This document shows positions 25,356 to 35,466 of a stretch of DNA of 64,000 nucleotides, in pieces. Numbering within the stretch: the first letter of the stretch is position 1; the number at the start of each line of letters is the position of its first letter. This DNA comes from Planctomycetota bacterium (GTDB lineage: Bacteria; Planctomycetota; PLA2; JAEUHO01). A model generated the notes under the pieces. That model worked only from the letters and a program-made list of their open reading frames with translations. It was not told the origin of the DNA and made no database searches. Both the position numbers and the translations under genes were made by a program. The stretch lies in NCBI GenBank assembly GCA_020631815.1, contig JACKGW010000009.1, positions 1 through 64,000 on the forward strand, read 5' to 3'.

Positions 25356-26522
25356 CTACGCGGACAGGGCGTCGTGGGCCAAGCCCACCAGCAGCGCCGC
25401 CCCCGTGGGCAGGGCGCGCTCGTCGATGTCGAAGTGCGGAGAGTGATGCGGGTGCACCTTGCCCGTCGCCTCGTCGCGCGAGCCCACGAACACGAAACAG
25501 CCGGGCACGCGCAGGAGGAACTCGGAGAAGTCCTCGCCGGCCATCGTGCGCACGGGAACGACGGCCTCTTCCCCCACGAGGCCGGCCGCCACGGCGTGGA
25601 CACGCGCGGCGTGGACCGGGTCGTTCACCGTGGCGCGGGCGAGCCGGTCGTACGTCACGTTCGCGGTGCAGCCGTGGGCCTCGGCCGTGCGCTCGGCGAG
25701 AGACGTCACCAGCCCCGGAAGCGCCTCACCGGCTTCCTGGTGGAAGCTCCGCGCCGTGCCCAGCAGGCGCACGCTGTGCGGGATGACGTTGAACGCCTCG
25801 CCGCCTTCGATGCGCCCGACCGTCACCACGACCGGCTGTTCGGGATCGACGCGCCGGGAGGCGATGGTCTGGAGCGCCGTCACGACGTGCGCGGCGGCCA
25901 CGATCGGGTCCGCGGCACGATGGGGAATGGCGCCGTGGCCCCCACGGCCCTCCACCGTGATGGCGAAGCGATCGACGGCCGCCATGCAGGGGCCCGGCAC
26001 GACGCCGACCTTCCCTCGGTCCAGCTCGTTCCACAGATGCAGACCGTAGGCCACGTCGACGTGGGGGTTGGCAAGCACCCCCTCTTCGATCATTGCCAGC
26101 GCCCCGTTGCCGCCCTCTTCCGCGGGCTGGAAGCAGAAGCGGACGACGCCGCGCGTAGGCCGATGGCGCTGTACGAGCACGCGGGCGGCGGCCAGCAGCA
26201 TGGCGACGTGCCCGTCGTGTCCGCAGGCATGCATGACGCCCGGCGTCGCCGAGCGCCACGGCAGGTCGTTTTCCTCCTGCACCGGAAGCGCGTCCATGTC
26301 CGCGCGAAGGAGCACGCAGGGGCCCGGCACACCCGTGTCGAGGTCGGCAATCACGCCCGTCTCGGCGATGCCCGTCCGCGGCTCCAAGCCCAGGGCCCGC
26401 AGCCGGTCGGCGACGAGCGACGCCGTGCGCTGCTCCTTCCAGCTGGGCTCGGGATGCTGGTGCAAGTCGCGGCGCGTTGCGACGAGCTCGTCGTGCTCGG
26501 GCTCGGTCAGCTCGATGTGCAT
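25356..26522 (-). CDS. M20-family amidohydrolase
   Basis: 388 residues, the usual size for M20D amidohydrolases. Metal-site motifs are intact: LRADMDALPVQEEN (Asp75-x-Asp77), CGHDGH at 100-105, PAEEGGNGA, GEDFSEFL and the final HHSPHFDIDE. The dimerisation domain contains GRGGHGAIPHRAADPI. Members hydrolyse amide-linked N-acyl or N-acetyl amino acids and related conjugates in the cytoplasm, using two metal ions; the substrate here is unknown. No signal peptide. Its start lies 43 bases downstream of the methyltransferase stop on the same strand, so it may belong to the same transcript. Confidence 0.92.
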   Translation of the reverse strand: MHIELTEPEHDELVATRRDLHQHPEPSWKEQRTASLVADRLRALGLEPRTGIAETGVIADLDTGVPGPCVLLRADMDALPVQEENDLPWRSATPGVMHACGHDGHVAMLLAAARVLVQRHRPTRGVVRFCFQPAEEGGNGALAMIEEGVLANPHVDVAYGLHLWNELDRGKVGVVPGPCMAAVDRFAITVEGRGGHGAIPHRAADPIVAAAHVVTALQTIASRRVDPEQPVVVTVGRIEGGEAFNVIPHSVRLLGTARSFHQEAGEALPGLVTSLAERTAEAHGCTANVTYDRLARATVNDPVHAARVHAVAAGLVGEEAVVPVRTMAGEDFSEFLLRVPGCFVFVGSRDEATGKVHPHHSPHFDIDERALPTGAALLVGLAHDALSA

Positions 26523-26565
26523 GGACGCATTGTCGGCAAGGAGCTGCGCCGCTGCCAGCGTCGGG

Positions 26566-27123
26566 TCAGGTCTCGCGCGGTCGAGCGCGCTCGTAGAGCA
26601 CGAGGGCCGCGCAGACGGCCACGTTCATGCTGTTCGTGACCCCGAGCAGCGGCAGCGCCACCACCTCGTCCGCCAGCGCGAGGATCGCGTCCCGGACCCC
26701 GGCTCGCTCGTGGCCGAACACGAGCACGGTGCGCTCCCCGAACGACGCGTGCGCAGGGTGGACGGCGTCACGCGTCTGCTCCACCACCACCACGCGCCAG
26801 CCGCTACGCTGGAGACGCCGGATGCCGTCCGTCGGATCCTCGACGGCGCGCCAGGGCACCGTCTCCAGGCTCCCCCCCACCGCGGTCTTGGCGATGCGGT
26901 TGTCGGCGCGCTCCGTGCCGCCCGGGTGCGGCGTGATCCCGCCGAGCCAGAGCCCGCGCACCGCCATCGTGTCCGCGACACGGAAGACGAGGCCCACGTT
27001 GAACGCCGAGCGGACGTCGTCCAGCACCACGAGCACGGGCTCGCGTCGCGCCGTGCCCTCGGGACGCAGGCTGCGTTCGAGGACGAGGTCCTCCGTGACG
27101 CGGCGCTCGCCGCCGACCGTCAC
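26566..27123 (-). CDS. SpoU/TrmH-family RNA 2'-O-methyltransferase
   Basis: 185 residues from GTG 27123, overlapping the upstream stop (GTGA). The three SpoU motifs are present: NVGLVFRVADTM (motif 1), VLVFGHERAGV (motif 2) and LPLLGVTNSMNVAVCAALVLYE (motif 3), forming the knotted SAM-binding fold. It lacks an extra N-terminal RNA-binding domain, like the short TrmH/TrmL subgroup that methylates tRNA ribose. Which nucleotide it modifies cannot be told. It is translationally coupled to the membrane protein gene upstream, a pairing with no obvious functional logic. Confidence 0.92.
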   Translation of the reverse strand: MTVGGERRVTEDLVLERSLRPEGTARREPVLVVLDDVRSAFNVGLVFRVADTMAVRGLWLGGITPHPGGTERADNRIAKTAVGGSLETVPWRAVEDPTDGIRRLQRSGWRVVVVEQTRDAVHPAHASFGERTVLVFGHERAGVRDAILALADEVVALPLLGVTNSMNVAVCAALVLYERARPRET

Positions 27124-28418
27124 GCGAACGTGTCGCTGACGTCGGGCGCCGGGGAGAGAGCCGCCTTGACCTGCCGCAACGTCGCGGCGTCCGCGGCCAG
27201 CTCCGGTGTGTCGTCGTCACCCAAGGGGGAGAGGCGGAACAGCGTGTCGGACGCCACGACGGTGAACACCATCATCACGCCAGCGAGGTGAACGCCCAGC
27301 TGCAGCAAGTCGAGCAGGCCGACGAGGGGCTCGACGGCATTGCCCTGCGCGTCCTTCGAATCCGCGACGGCGAACACCGGGCGCCCAAGCAGCTTCGTGT
27401 TGGCCAGCATCACGAGGAATCCGATCGCGCCGATGGCCAACAGGATGCGCGAGGCCGTGCGCACGCGGCGCACGCCGGCCGAAGCTCGCTGTGCGTCCAT
27501 GGGCTTGGTCAACGCCGCGCAGTGCCAGCCCGTCAGGATGGGTGCGCCCAACAAGAACAGGGCCACGAAGGGGAGCCCCCACGAGCCGATGATCCCTTGC
27601 GCGATCACGAGCAAGACGATCAGGTAGAGGGCATTGAACGGCCCTGCCGCCGCGGCTGCGACGGGCCCGAGCCCGCGCGTCGGGACCAGGGTCTTCATGG
27701 TCAGACCCGCCCGGAACAAGCCGGGGAACACCGACAACAAGGCGGGCAAGGCCTGCAGCAGGATCATCACGAGGAGGATCAGTGGCGTGATCTCGACCGT
27801 CAGCAGCATCTGGAGCTGCTCGACGGGGTTGCCCATGCGGGCAATCTCCTCGGGCGTGATGCTCACGATCATCGAGCTCCACGGCAGGAGGAGCACCGCC
27901 AGCGGAACGACCAAGCCGATGGCCCATCCTCGACGCAGCTGGCGATTGGCCCGACCCGGACGATGGATGCCCCCGGCCAGCGCGCGAACCACCTCGAAGA
28001 CCAGGTAACCAGCCGCCAGGAGCTTGGCGAGCTCGGGGAAGATCATCACCCACAGGCGCAAGCCCGGCGCAGACTCGTACGAAGCGAGCGTCGTGATGAA
28101 CGAGATCAGCGCCACGACGAAGCTGGCCCCCAGCAGCCAGATGGACAGCCGCAACGTGCTCAGGCGCCAGGCGAAGTGGTCCTGGGCGCCGGCGTCGGTG
28201 ACGGGCGGCGTCTGCGCCGCCTGGGCAGCGCGCTCGCTGTCGGTCGCATGGACGCGGGTGAGGTCGGCAACCGAGGCGCGCTTGACGTCCAGTCCGAACG
28301 TGGACGCAAGGCTCTTCAGCACCCCGCCTACGCCCGCCGCCGCCGCGCGCATCTTCTCCTTGGCCGCACCCGACGGCGCGCCCGCGGGCGTTCCGTCCGC
28401 TCCACCCTGATCGCTCAT
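27120..28418 (-). CDS. Polytopic membrane protein, unknown
   Basis: 432 residues from ATG 28418, with GGAGG six bases upstream. About 100 mainly polar residues, including a hydrophobic-alternating stretch AAAAGVGGVLKSLASTFGLDV, precede about seven to eight hydrophobic segments (for example LSIWLLGASFVVALISFITT, IGLVVPLAVLLLPWSSMIV, LYLIVLLVIAQGIIGSW, ILLAIGAIGFLVMLAN, GVHLAGVMMVFTVVASDTLF). No transport or catalytic motif is evident. Its stop overlaps the SpoU methyltransferase start. Function unknown. Confidence 0.82.
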   Translation of the reverse strand: MSDQGGADGTPAGAPSGAAKEKMRAAAAGVGGVLKSLASTFGLDVKRASVADLTRVHATDSERAAQAAQTPPVTDAGAQDHFAWRLSTLRLSIWLLGASFVVALISFITTLASYESAPGLRLWVMIFPELAKLLAAGYLVFEVVRALAGGIHRPGRANRQLRRGWAIGLVVPLAVLLLPWSSMIVSITPEEIARMGNPVEQLQMLLTVEITPLILLVMILLQALPALLSVFPGLFRAGLTMKTLVPTRGLGPVAAAAAGPFNALYLIVLLVIAQGIIGSWGLPFVALFLLGAPILTGWHCAALTKPMDAQRASAGVRRVRTASRILLAIGAIGFLVMLANTKLLGRPVFAVADSKDAQGNAVEPLVGLLDLLQLGVHLAGVMMVFTVVASDTLFRLSPLGDDDTPELAADAATLRQVKAALSPAPDVSDTFA

Positions 28419-28523
28419 GACACGCCTCCGCCGTCCGAGCCGCACAGCCTAGCGCACGCGCCGCGAGGAGCGTGAAGGGCGCGTTGGGGCGCCGCCATGC
28501 GCCGGCGACCGCCGGAAACGAAC

Positions 28524-28578
28524 GACGGCCGGGTCAGAGGACCCGGCCGTCGGCGGAAGGGCCGGCCCGAGGGCCGGC
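28524..28578 (-). terminator. Terminator hairpins after the giant repeat gene
   Basis: GACGGCCGGGTC (28524-28535) and GACCCGGCCGTC (28540-28551) form a perfect 12-bp stem with a four-base loop. On the minus strand it is followed by GTTCGTTTCC, a T-enriched tail. A second GC hairpin (GCCGGCC / GGCCGGC, 28561-28578) lies between it and the stop at 28597. The form resembles the terminator at 35865-35890. Confidence 0.7.
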
Positions 28579-28596
28579 CTCTGGAGATGGAGTCGC

Positions 28597-31500
28597 CTAG
28601 GGAACCAGGCAGACGTCCTGGACCATCTCGTTGGTCGAGACGCCATCCAGCGTGCCCTTGACCACCGCGGTGACGCAGTCCGGACGACCCGGCAAGCAGC
28701 ACGGGTGGTCCAGGCGCACCGAGATCGTCCACCAGCAGTGGCAGCCATCGGTGTCGGCCTCGTCGGTCCGCTTGTTGACGGACAGCACGGTCATGTAGCC
28801 GTCGCCACTCTTCTGCTCACCCGTCCAGGTGTCGCCGTCGAAGACCAGCACCACGGTGTCCATGTACTCGTGCACGCCCACCGGGCAGAGCCCGATCTCG
28901 AGACGACGCGCGTCGCCATCGACGAACCAGTCGCAGGGACCGTTCACGCCCAGCTCGAGGCAGACCGGCTCGCACTCCGGCTTCTCGGGCTCGTCGCAGG
29001 TCTCCCACGAGTCCATCGTGAGCACGTCGAGGACCAGGAAGCGGGCACCGCAGGGCTCGAGAGGCAGCCACTGGTACAGGTCGCCGAACATCTCCTCGCA
29101 GGGCGGGAGCGGCGTGCAGCCGCGCTGGAACGTGAACCAAGCACCCGGACGGACGGTCTCGGCGCGCCAAGCCGTCTGGCCCGTCGCCGTGTCGTCGCCG
29201 AGCTTGACCTGGAGCACCATCTCGTCGCTGCCGAGCGAACCGAGGCCCGGCGCCGTCAAGCGCAGCTTGACGCGCACGGCACCCCACGGCGTCCACTCCA
29301 TCGAGAGGACGCGGATGACACCGTCGGCACCGTTCAGGGCGATCGGCATCTCACCCGGGCAGGCGAGCGTGTCGAGGCGATCCATCACGTAGCGCTGACC
29401 GTCGCGGAAGCCGCCGAGCACCACCTCGAAGGGCAGGCACTCCTCGCCTTCGTGCTCCGTCGGGCAGAGGTCCAGCTCGACGTCGACCTCGCGGATCTCG
29501 CCCTCGCAGGCGGGACCGCGCGGGCAGCGCTCGCAGGTACCGACGACACACTCCTTGTCTTCGTTGCAGCGCAGGACGACATGGCACTCCCAGACGTCGC
29601 ACTCGTTCAGACCGAGGTGCGCCTGGTCGCCGCCGACGTAGACGATGTAGCGGCCGGGGGGCAAGCCTTCCCAGCACGCGCGACCATCCGCGTCCGTGTA
29701 TGCGTACGCGATGTAGCCCTCGTTGTCGTCGGCGTTCTTGACGAACACCTGGGCACCCTCGAGCCAGCGGTCCACGCCGGGCGTGAACACCTGGTCGCAC
29801 TTGCCCTTGGGCTCGATGTAGACGCGGATGCAGATCTTCTGCTCGCAGTTCAGCTCGGTGCAGTAGGCGAAGTCCAGGTCCTGCTGGCCCGCGGCCTCCT
29901 GGCCCGAAGCCGGGATCACGACCGTCCACGTCGGCGGCGTCGGGCCCTTCTTGGACACGAGCAGCGCGGCGTTCGCGACGGTGTCGGCGACACGCGTGGT
30001 GTACGTCGCACCGAGCACGAGGCCCGTGAACAGGTAGCGGCCGTTGGCATCCGTCGTGTCCGTGGCCACGACGACACCGTTCTGGACCAGCTCCACCTCG
30101 ATGCCGGCGATCGGCGTGTCCACGCCGGGCGTCCAGACGTCGTCGCAGTCCGGCTCACCGGGCTCGCAGAACACGCGACCGGCGATCTGACGCAGGCAGT
30201 AGCCGAAGTTCAGGTTGGTCGTCGGGTCGTCCGTGCCGGTCGTGACCGTCCAGCTGGGCGGCACCGGGCCGTTCTTCCCCTCGAGCAGCGCATCGTTGGC
30301 GGGGATCGCCGCTACGCGGGTGGTGTACGTGACACCGACCTGCAGGCCGTCGAAGGAGTAGAAGCCGTTGGCATCGGTCGTGTCCGTGGCCACCACGCCG
30401 CCGTTGACGACCAGCTCGACGACGATCCCGGGGATCGGCGTGTCGATGCCGAGGTCGTAGACGCCGTTGCAGTCCTCGAACGGACCCTCGCAGTAGACGT
30501 AGCCGGAGAGCTCCTCGTTCTCGGTGCAGTAGGCGAAGTCCAGCATCTGCTGCTGGGCTGCCAGCGAACCGAGGGCGGGAATGACGACCGTCCACGAGGG
30601 CGGCGTCGGACCCGTCTTGTTGACGAGCAAGGCGGCGTTGGCTGCGTTCACCGCGACCCGCGTCGTGTAGCTCTGCCCCAGGACGAGGCCGGAGAACACG
30701 TAGCGGCCCTCGATGTCGGTGGTGGTCGTGTCGACGACCAAGCCGCCCGTCACGAGCTCCACCAGGATGCCGGGAATCGCGGTGTCGACGCCGGGCGTCC
30801 ACACCTCGTCACAGTTCGGCTCACCCGGCTCGCAGAACACGCGGCCCGAGATCTGGCGCAGGCAGTAGCCGAAGTCCAGACCCGTGAGCACGTCCTGGGT
30901 GCCGGGGACCACCGTGTAGCTCGGCGGCACCGGGCCGTTCTTGCCCTTGAGGAGCGCGTTGTTGGCGACCGTGTCGGCCACGCGGGTCGTGTAGGCCACA
31001 CCCACCTCGAGCTCGTCGAAGCTGTAGAAGCCGTTGACGTCCGTCGTGTCCGTGGCAATCACGGCGCCGTTCACGAGCAGCTCGACCACCACGCCAGGGA
31101 TCGGCGTGTCCACACCGAGGTCATAGACCCCGTTGCAGTCGTCGAACGGACCCTCGCAGTAGACCGTGCCGGACAGCTCGCGGTGCGAGCAGTAGGCGAA
31201 GTCGAGGTTGTTCAGCGCCGCGGCTTCCTGGCCGGAGGCGGGGATCACCACCGTGTAGCTCGGCGGCGTCGGGCCCGTCTTGTCGGCAAGGAGTGCCGCG
31301 TTGGCGGCGTTGTTCGCGACCCGCGTCGTGTACGTCGCACCCAGCGTCAGGCCGGTGAAGACGTAGCGACCCTCGGCGTTCGTCAACGTGCTGTCGACGA
31401 CGACGCCGTTCAGGACGAGCTCCACGAGGATGCCGGGGATCGGCAGGTCCACGCCGGGCTCGTAGATCCCGTCGCAGTCCTCGGTGCTCGGCTCGCAGAA

Positions 31501-34500
31501 CACGCGACCCGAGATCTCCCGCAGGCAGTAGCCGAAGTCCAGGCCCGAGAGCGGGTCCGTCGTACCCGGGGTCACCGTGTACTGCGGCGGCACCGGACCG
31601 GTCTTGTCCTCGAGCAGCGCCTGGTTCGCGGCGTTGTTCGCGGGGCGCACCGTGTAGGCGACACCCGGCGTGAGGCCGGTGAAGGCGTAGAAGCCCTGGA
31701 CGTTGGTGACCGTGGTGTCGACCACCGCGCCGCCTGCCACGAGCTCGATCGTCACACCCGGGATGGGCGTGTCGATGCCGTCGTCGTAGACGCCGTTGCA
31801 GTCGTCGGTCGGGCCCTCGCAGTAGACGCGACCGGACAGCTCCTTCAGGCAGTAGGCGAAGTCCAGGTCATCGCGCTCACCGGTGGGCAGCGGGGTGACG
31901 TTCCACAGCGGGGGCGTCGGGCCCGCCTTGCCCGCGAGCAAGGCGTTGTTCGCCGGCGAGTCCGCCACGCGCGTCACGTAGGCGACACCGGGCTTGACCG
32001 GGAAGAACGAGTAGAGGCCCTGGGCGTCGGTCGTGTCGGTCGCGATCACCGCGCCCGCCTCGACCAGCTCGACGACCACACCGGGGATCGGCGTGTCGAT
32101 GCCGGCCTGGTAGATGCCGTCGCAGTCGGCCTCGGGGCCTTCGCAGAAGACCCGACCGCCGATGCGGCGCCAGCAGTAGCCGAAGTCCAGGTTGTCGAGC
32201 GCACCGGCCGCCGGCACGACGACGTCGTACAGCAGCGGGTCGGGGCCCGCCTTGCCGGCGAGGAGCGCCGCGTTCGCGGCGTTGTCCGCGACCCGGACGA
32301 TGTAGCTGCCACCGGGCGCGAGGCCGGTGAAGCCGTAGCGACCGTCGGCGTTCGTCGTGGTGTTGCGCAGCACGACGCCGTTCTGGACGAGCTCGACGAT
32401 GACACCCGGGATCGGGGTGTCGACACCCGCGTCGTAGCGGCCGTCGCAGTCCGCGTCCGGGCCCTCGCAGAACACGCGGCCGGCGAGCATGCGCTCGCAG
32501 TACGCGAAGTCCAGGCTGGGGGTCTGGCCGCTGCTGCCGGGCGTGACGTTGTAGGCCGGGGGCGTCGGGCCCGTCTTGCCGACGAGCAGGATCGCGTTGG
32601 CCGGGATGTCGGCGACACGAACGACGTACTGCAGGTCCGGCGCGAGCTGGTCGAAGCCGTACTTGCCCTCGACGTCCGTCACGTCCGTCTTGATGACGAC
32701 GCCGTTCAGGACGAGCTCGACGACGATGCCGGGGATCGGCTTGTCGACGCCGGCGTCGTAGACGCCGTCACAGTCGCTCTCCGGGCCCTCGCAGAACACG
32801 CGGCCCATGATCTGGCGCACGCAGTAGGCGAAGTCGAGGCCGGTGATGTCGGTGGCACGGTCGGCGCCCTGGGGCAGCACACCCGTACGGGTGGGCGGCG
32901 TCGGGCCGTCCTTGTCGCCGAGCAGCGCCTGGTTGGCGGCGTTGTTGGCGACACGCGTGGTGTAGGTGCCCGGAGCGAGACCGGCGAAAGCGTAGAGACC
33001 CGCCGCGTTGGTCAGCGTGGTGTCCACCACCACGCCGTTGAGCAGCAGCTCCACGAGCACACCGGGGACCGGCGTGTCGATACCGGCGTCCCAGACCTCG
33101 TTGCAGTCGCTGTCCGGGCCTTCGCAGAAGACACGGCCGCCGAGGCTCGAGAGACAGTCGAAGAGGAAGTCGACCGACGGGGGCGCCGGCTCGACGTCGA
33201 CGTCGACCGTGCGGCTGGTCGGGCCGATGGGCTCGATGTTGTCCGTGATCGGCGGGTCGGGGTAGACGACCGTGAACAGGTAGCTGCCGATCTCGAGGTC
33301 GAGGCACCACGAGCCGTCCACACCCGTCAGGATCGTGGCGATCGGCGCGGCGAGCGGCTGGCCCGCGGGGCGGACCTCGATCGTCATGCCGGGGATCGGA
33401 CGGTCGTCCAGCGGGTTGAAGGTGCGCGTGCCGTCGTCGTCACACCAGACGCGACCACAGACCTCGACCATGTCCGGCGGGCAGACCATGGCGAAGTCGA
33501 GGTTGGCCGTGGCCTGGGAGCCGACGGTGCCGAGGTCCAGGTCGACCGTGTAGGACTCGACGCAGCCGGGCACGACCTCGAGGTCGGTGCCGGAGAGCGT
33601 CACGCGGTAGCGGCCGACCGGCAGGTCGGTGGCGCACCAGTCGACGCCCGAGGCGATCAGCACGTTGACCGGAGCACCGACCGGGTCGCCCAGGTCGTCG
33701 ATGCGCTGGACGACGACCGTGACGGCGCCGGGCGCGTAGGGCTCGTCGATCAGCGGGTCGTACTCACAGTTCGTGTTGATGTCACAGAAGACGTGACCAC
33801 AGAGCGACTGCGTGCAGTCGTAGCCGATGTCCAGGCCGGACTCGCACTCGTCTTCCTGCACCTCGGCGCGCAGCGGCAGGGTGATGCCGCCGGTCGGAGC
33901 GAACGGAATGGCCGTGACGACCGAGACGTCGTAGCAGCCGGGCTGGATGGCCGCGATGCTCCACGTGCCGTCGAGCGCCGTGACGACGGGGATCGGAGCG
34001 CCGATCGGCGCGTCGGTGTTGCAGTCCACACGCTGGACCGAGAGGTTGATGGCAATGCCCAGCGAGCCGTCGACGCCGGCGTCGTAGACACCGTTCGTGT
34101 TGGCGTCGCAGTAGACGCGGCCTTCCATGCGCGGAGCGGGCGGCGTGGTGCCGACCTCGCGCGTGAACTTCATGAAGACGAAGTTGGCCTTGTCGACGCT
34201 CTCCCAGCGGACACACCACAGGCCCGGGTTGGCCAGCAGCGTCGCCTGGTCGAGCAGCGCGGTCTCGAAGACACCGGGCTGCTGGTTGGAGTCGATCGAG
34301 ACGTGACCCGAGGCCGTGTTGGCCGCCGACGTGAACGTCGGGTTGGCGGGCGTCGTGGCACCGCTCGGAGCACCCGTGTCGTGCACGGCGTTGGTCGGGA
34401 AGATCGACCAGCGGATCGGACGCGGTGCGCCGCCCGGCGTGGCCGGGTCGAGGATCAAGAAGTCGGACACGTCGCGCAGCGGGAACTCCGCACCGGGGAG

Positions 34501-35466
34501 CTCGTAGAAGCCGACGTTGTCGGGCGGGATGCCCGTCGGGTTCTGCAGCGGGTCGTTGATCGAAGCACCCTTGTTGGTGGGCGCCTGGTAGTCGGCGTCC
34601 GAGTCGGACATGTTGATGTCGCCGAAGCAGGCGTGCGTACCGCGCAGGTTGAACTGGAAGATGCCGTTGTAGTGGAACGACTCACCATCGGGCGTGAGGC
34701 TCGTCACGGGGTCGAACGACTGCAGGATCAGCTGGCGCTCGAGGCCGACGATGGTGCGCTCGTCGATGGCACCGCCGCCGAAGCCGATGACGGAGTCGGC
34801 CGGAAGCAGGTACGTGCCGTTGAACGCCACCTTGTGGCCACAGCGCTCCGTGCCCTGGAGGAAGAGCTGACCGGGAGCCGGCTCGAGGGTCATCCGCAGC
34901 AGGAAGCGGTAGGTACCCACGGGCGTCAGGGCGCCCGGCGTGGCCGCCAGGGAGGCGTCGTAGAACGAGCACCACGCCGAGTCCGAGCTCGGGTCGGCGT
35001 TGTAGTCCGTCGCCGCGTCGGTCTGCTGGACGAGCGACGGGTCGTTGCCGTTGTCGCCGTCCGTCAGTCGGTTGGCCGCATCCCCGTTGGGGTCGGCGTA
35101 CAGGCGGTAGCGCACGTTCGGCGCAACCGTGAGCAGGCGGCCGTCCACGCGCTGGTCCCACAGGCCCACCGTGTTCGGGTCGAACAGGGCGATGCGCGCC
35201 TGCGAGCCGTTCACCGCGGGATCGAACGTGATCGCGAGGAAGGTCTCGCCCGGACCGTTGAGCGTGCCGGGCAGCGTGCTGTTGTTCGCGTTGGAGAGCA
35301 CCAGGAACCGGGCGCTCGTCGGGTCGCGATCAGGCAGGCCCTGGAACCCGGCATCCGAGCTCGGGTTCCACCCGTTGGGGGCCGAGGCGGTGGCCGTCGT
35401 CGGCACCCCCAGGGCAAGGGCCGTCGCCACGAGGACGAGAGCCGCGAAGAGGCTTCGCTTGGACAT
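28597..35466 (-). CDS. Giant secreted Cys-rich protein with tandem SdrD-B-like repeats
   Basis: 2289 residues. Two ATGs stand six bases apart; I prefer 35466 because AGGAG sits six bases before it, whereas it abuts the first (35472). A signal peptide (FAALVLVATALALGVPTTATAS) leads to a unique domain at about 30-440. Three diverged SdrD-B-like modules start near 448, 556 and 670 (GRVYCDANTNGVYD, GHVFCDINTNC, GRVWCDDDG). Ten closely similar modules of 106-114 residues span about 775-1870: G(R/T/Y)V(F/Y)CE, D(C)..VYD.G(I/V)DTPIPG, L.NG.VV.T.TT, G.Y.F.GL, YTTRVA, LDF(A/G)YC. Most carry three Cys. A further module (about 1876) and a Cys-rich C-terminal region follow. SdrD-B folds are Ca-binding adhesin or stalk modules; a structural surface role is inferred. 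Confidence 0.9.
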   Translation of the reverse strand: MSKRSLFAALVLVATALALGVPTTATASAPNGWNPSSDAGFQGLPDRDPTSARFLVLSNANNSTLPGTLNGPGETFLAITFDPAVNGSQARIALFDPNTVGLWDQRVDGRLLTVAPNVRYRLYADPNGDAANRLTDGDNGNDPSLVQQTDAATDYNADPSSDSAWCSFYDASLAATPGALTPVGTYRFLLRMTLEPAPGQLFLQGTERCGHKVAFNGTYLLPADSVIGFGGGAIDERTIVGLERQLILQSFDPVTSLTPDGESFHYNGIFQFNLRGTHACFGDINMSDSDADYQAPTNKGASINDPLQNPTGIPPDNVGFYELPGAEFPLRDVSDFLILDPATPGGAPRPIRWSIFPTNAVHDTGAPSGATTPANPTFTSAANTASGHVSIDSNQQPGVFETALLDQATLLANPGLWCVRWESVDKANFVFMKFTREVGTTPPAPRMEGRVYCDANTNGVYDAGVDGSLGIAINLSVQRVDCNTDAPIGAPIPVVTALDGTWSIAAIQPGCYDVSVVTAIPFAPTGGITLPLRAEVQEDECESGLDIGYDCTQSLCGHVFCDINTNCEYDPLIDEPYAPGAVTVVVQRIDDLGDPVGAPVNVLIASGVDWCATDLPVGRYRVTLSGTDLEVVPGCVESYTVDLDLGTVGSQATANLDFAMVCPPDMVEVCGRVWCDDDGTRTFNPLDDRPIPGMTIEVRPAGQPLAAPIATILTGVDGSWCLDLEIGSYLFTVVYPDPPITDNIEPIGPTSRTVDVDVEPAPPSVDFLFDCLSSLGGRVFCEGPDSDCNEVWDAGIDTPVPGVLVELLLNGVVVDTTLTNAAGLYAFAGLAPGTYTTRVANNAANQALLGDKDGPTPPTRTGVLPQGADRATDITGLDFAYCVRQIMGRVFCEGPESDCDGVYDAGVDKPIPGIVVELVLNGVVIKTDVTDVEGKYGFDQLAPDLQYVVRVADIPANAILLVGKTGPTPPAYNVTPGSSGQTPSLDFAYCERMLAGRVFCEGPDADCDGRYDAGVDTPIPGVIVELVQNGVVLRNTTTNADGRYGFTGLAPGGSYIVRVADNAANAALLAGKAGPDPLLYDVVVPAAGALDNLDFGYCWRRIGGRVFCEGPEADCDGIYQAGIDTPIPGVVVELVEAGAVIATDTTDAQGLYSFFPVKPGVAYVTRVADSPANNALLAGKAGPTPPLWNVTPLPTGERDDLDFAYCLKELSGRVYCEGPTDDCNGVYDDGIDTPIPGVTIELVAGGAVVDTTVTNVQGFYAFTGLTPGVAYTVRPANNAANQALLEDKTGPVPPQYTVTPGTTDPLSGLDFGYCLREISGRVFCEPSTEDCDGIYEPGVDLPIPGILVELVLNGVVVDSTLTNAEGRYVFTGLTLGATYTTRVANNAANAALLADKTGPTPPSYTVVIPASGQEAAALNNLDFAYCSHRELSGTVYCEGPFDDCNGVYDLGVDTPIPGVVVELLVNGAVIATDTTDVNGFYSFDELEVGVAYTTRVADTVANNALLKGKNGPVPPSYTVVPGTQDVLTGLDFGYCLRQISGRVFCEPGEPNCDEVWTPGVDTAIPGILVELVTGGLVVDTTTTDIEGRYVFSGLVLGQSYTTRVAVNAANAALLVNKTGPTPPSWTVVIPALGSLAAQQQMLDFAYCTENEELSGYVYCEGPFEDCNGVYDLGIDTPIPGIVVELVVNGGVVATDTTDANGFYSFDGLQVGVTYTTRVAAIPANDALLEGKNGPVPPSWTVTTGTDDPTTNLNFGYCLRQIAGRVFCEPGEPDCDDVWTPGVDTPIAGIEVELVQNGVVVATDTTDANGRYLFTGLVLGATYTTRVADTVANAALLVSKKGPTPPTWTVVIPASGQEAAGQQDLDFAYCTELNCEQKICIRVYIEPKGKCDQVFTPGVDRWLEGAQVFVKNADDNEGYIAYAYTDADGRACWEGLPPGRYIVYVGGDQAHLGLNECDVWECHVVLRCNEDKECVVGTCERCPRGPACEGEIREVDVELDLCPTEHEGEECLPFEVVLGGFRDGQRYVMDRLDTLACPGEMPIALNGADGVIRVLSMEWTPWGAVRVKLRLTAPGLGSLGSDEMVLQVKLGDDTATGQTAWRAETVRPGAWFTFQRGCTPLPPCEEMFGDLYQWLPLEPCGARFLVLDVLTMDSWETCDEPEKPECEPVCLELGVNGPCDWFVDGDARRLEIGLCPVGVHEYMDTVVLVFDGDTWTGEQKSGDGYMTVLSVNKRTDEADTDGCHCWWTISVRLDHPCCLPGRPDCVTAVVKGTLDGVSTNEMVQDVCLVP
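29850..33145 (-). repeat. In-gene tandem repeat: ten ~325-bp modules, partly as ~665-bp dimers
   Basis: The codons for the GRVFCEG-type module start recur near 33124, 32792, 32467, 32139, 31820, 31495, 31155, 30831, 30489 and 30165, 319-342 bases apart. In the last six, two module types alternate: one with GxVYCEGPxDDC and one with GRVFCEPxxxxC. Like types are spaced 664-666 bases, so a two-module block has been duplicated as a unit. Such an array is prone to unequal recombination and to assembly collapse. Confidence 0.9.

Noticed and set aside
24068..25603. N-terminal extension of the HEAT-repeat protein by about 510 codons
   Set aside because: It lies antisense over the histidine kinase gene, and ATG 24067 has an AGGAG site and starts a proper membrane anchor.
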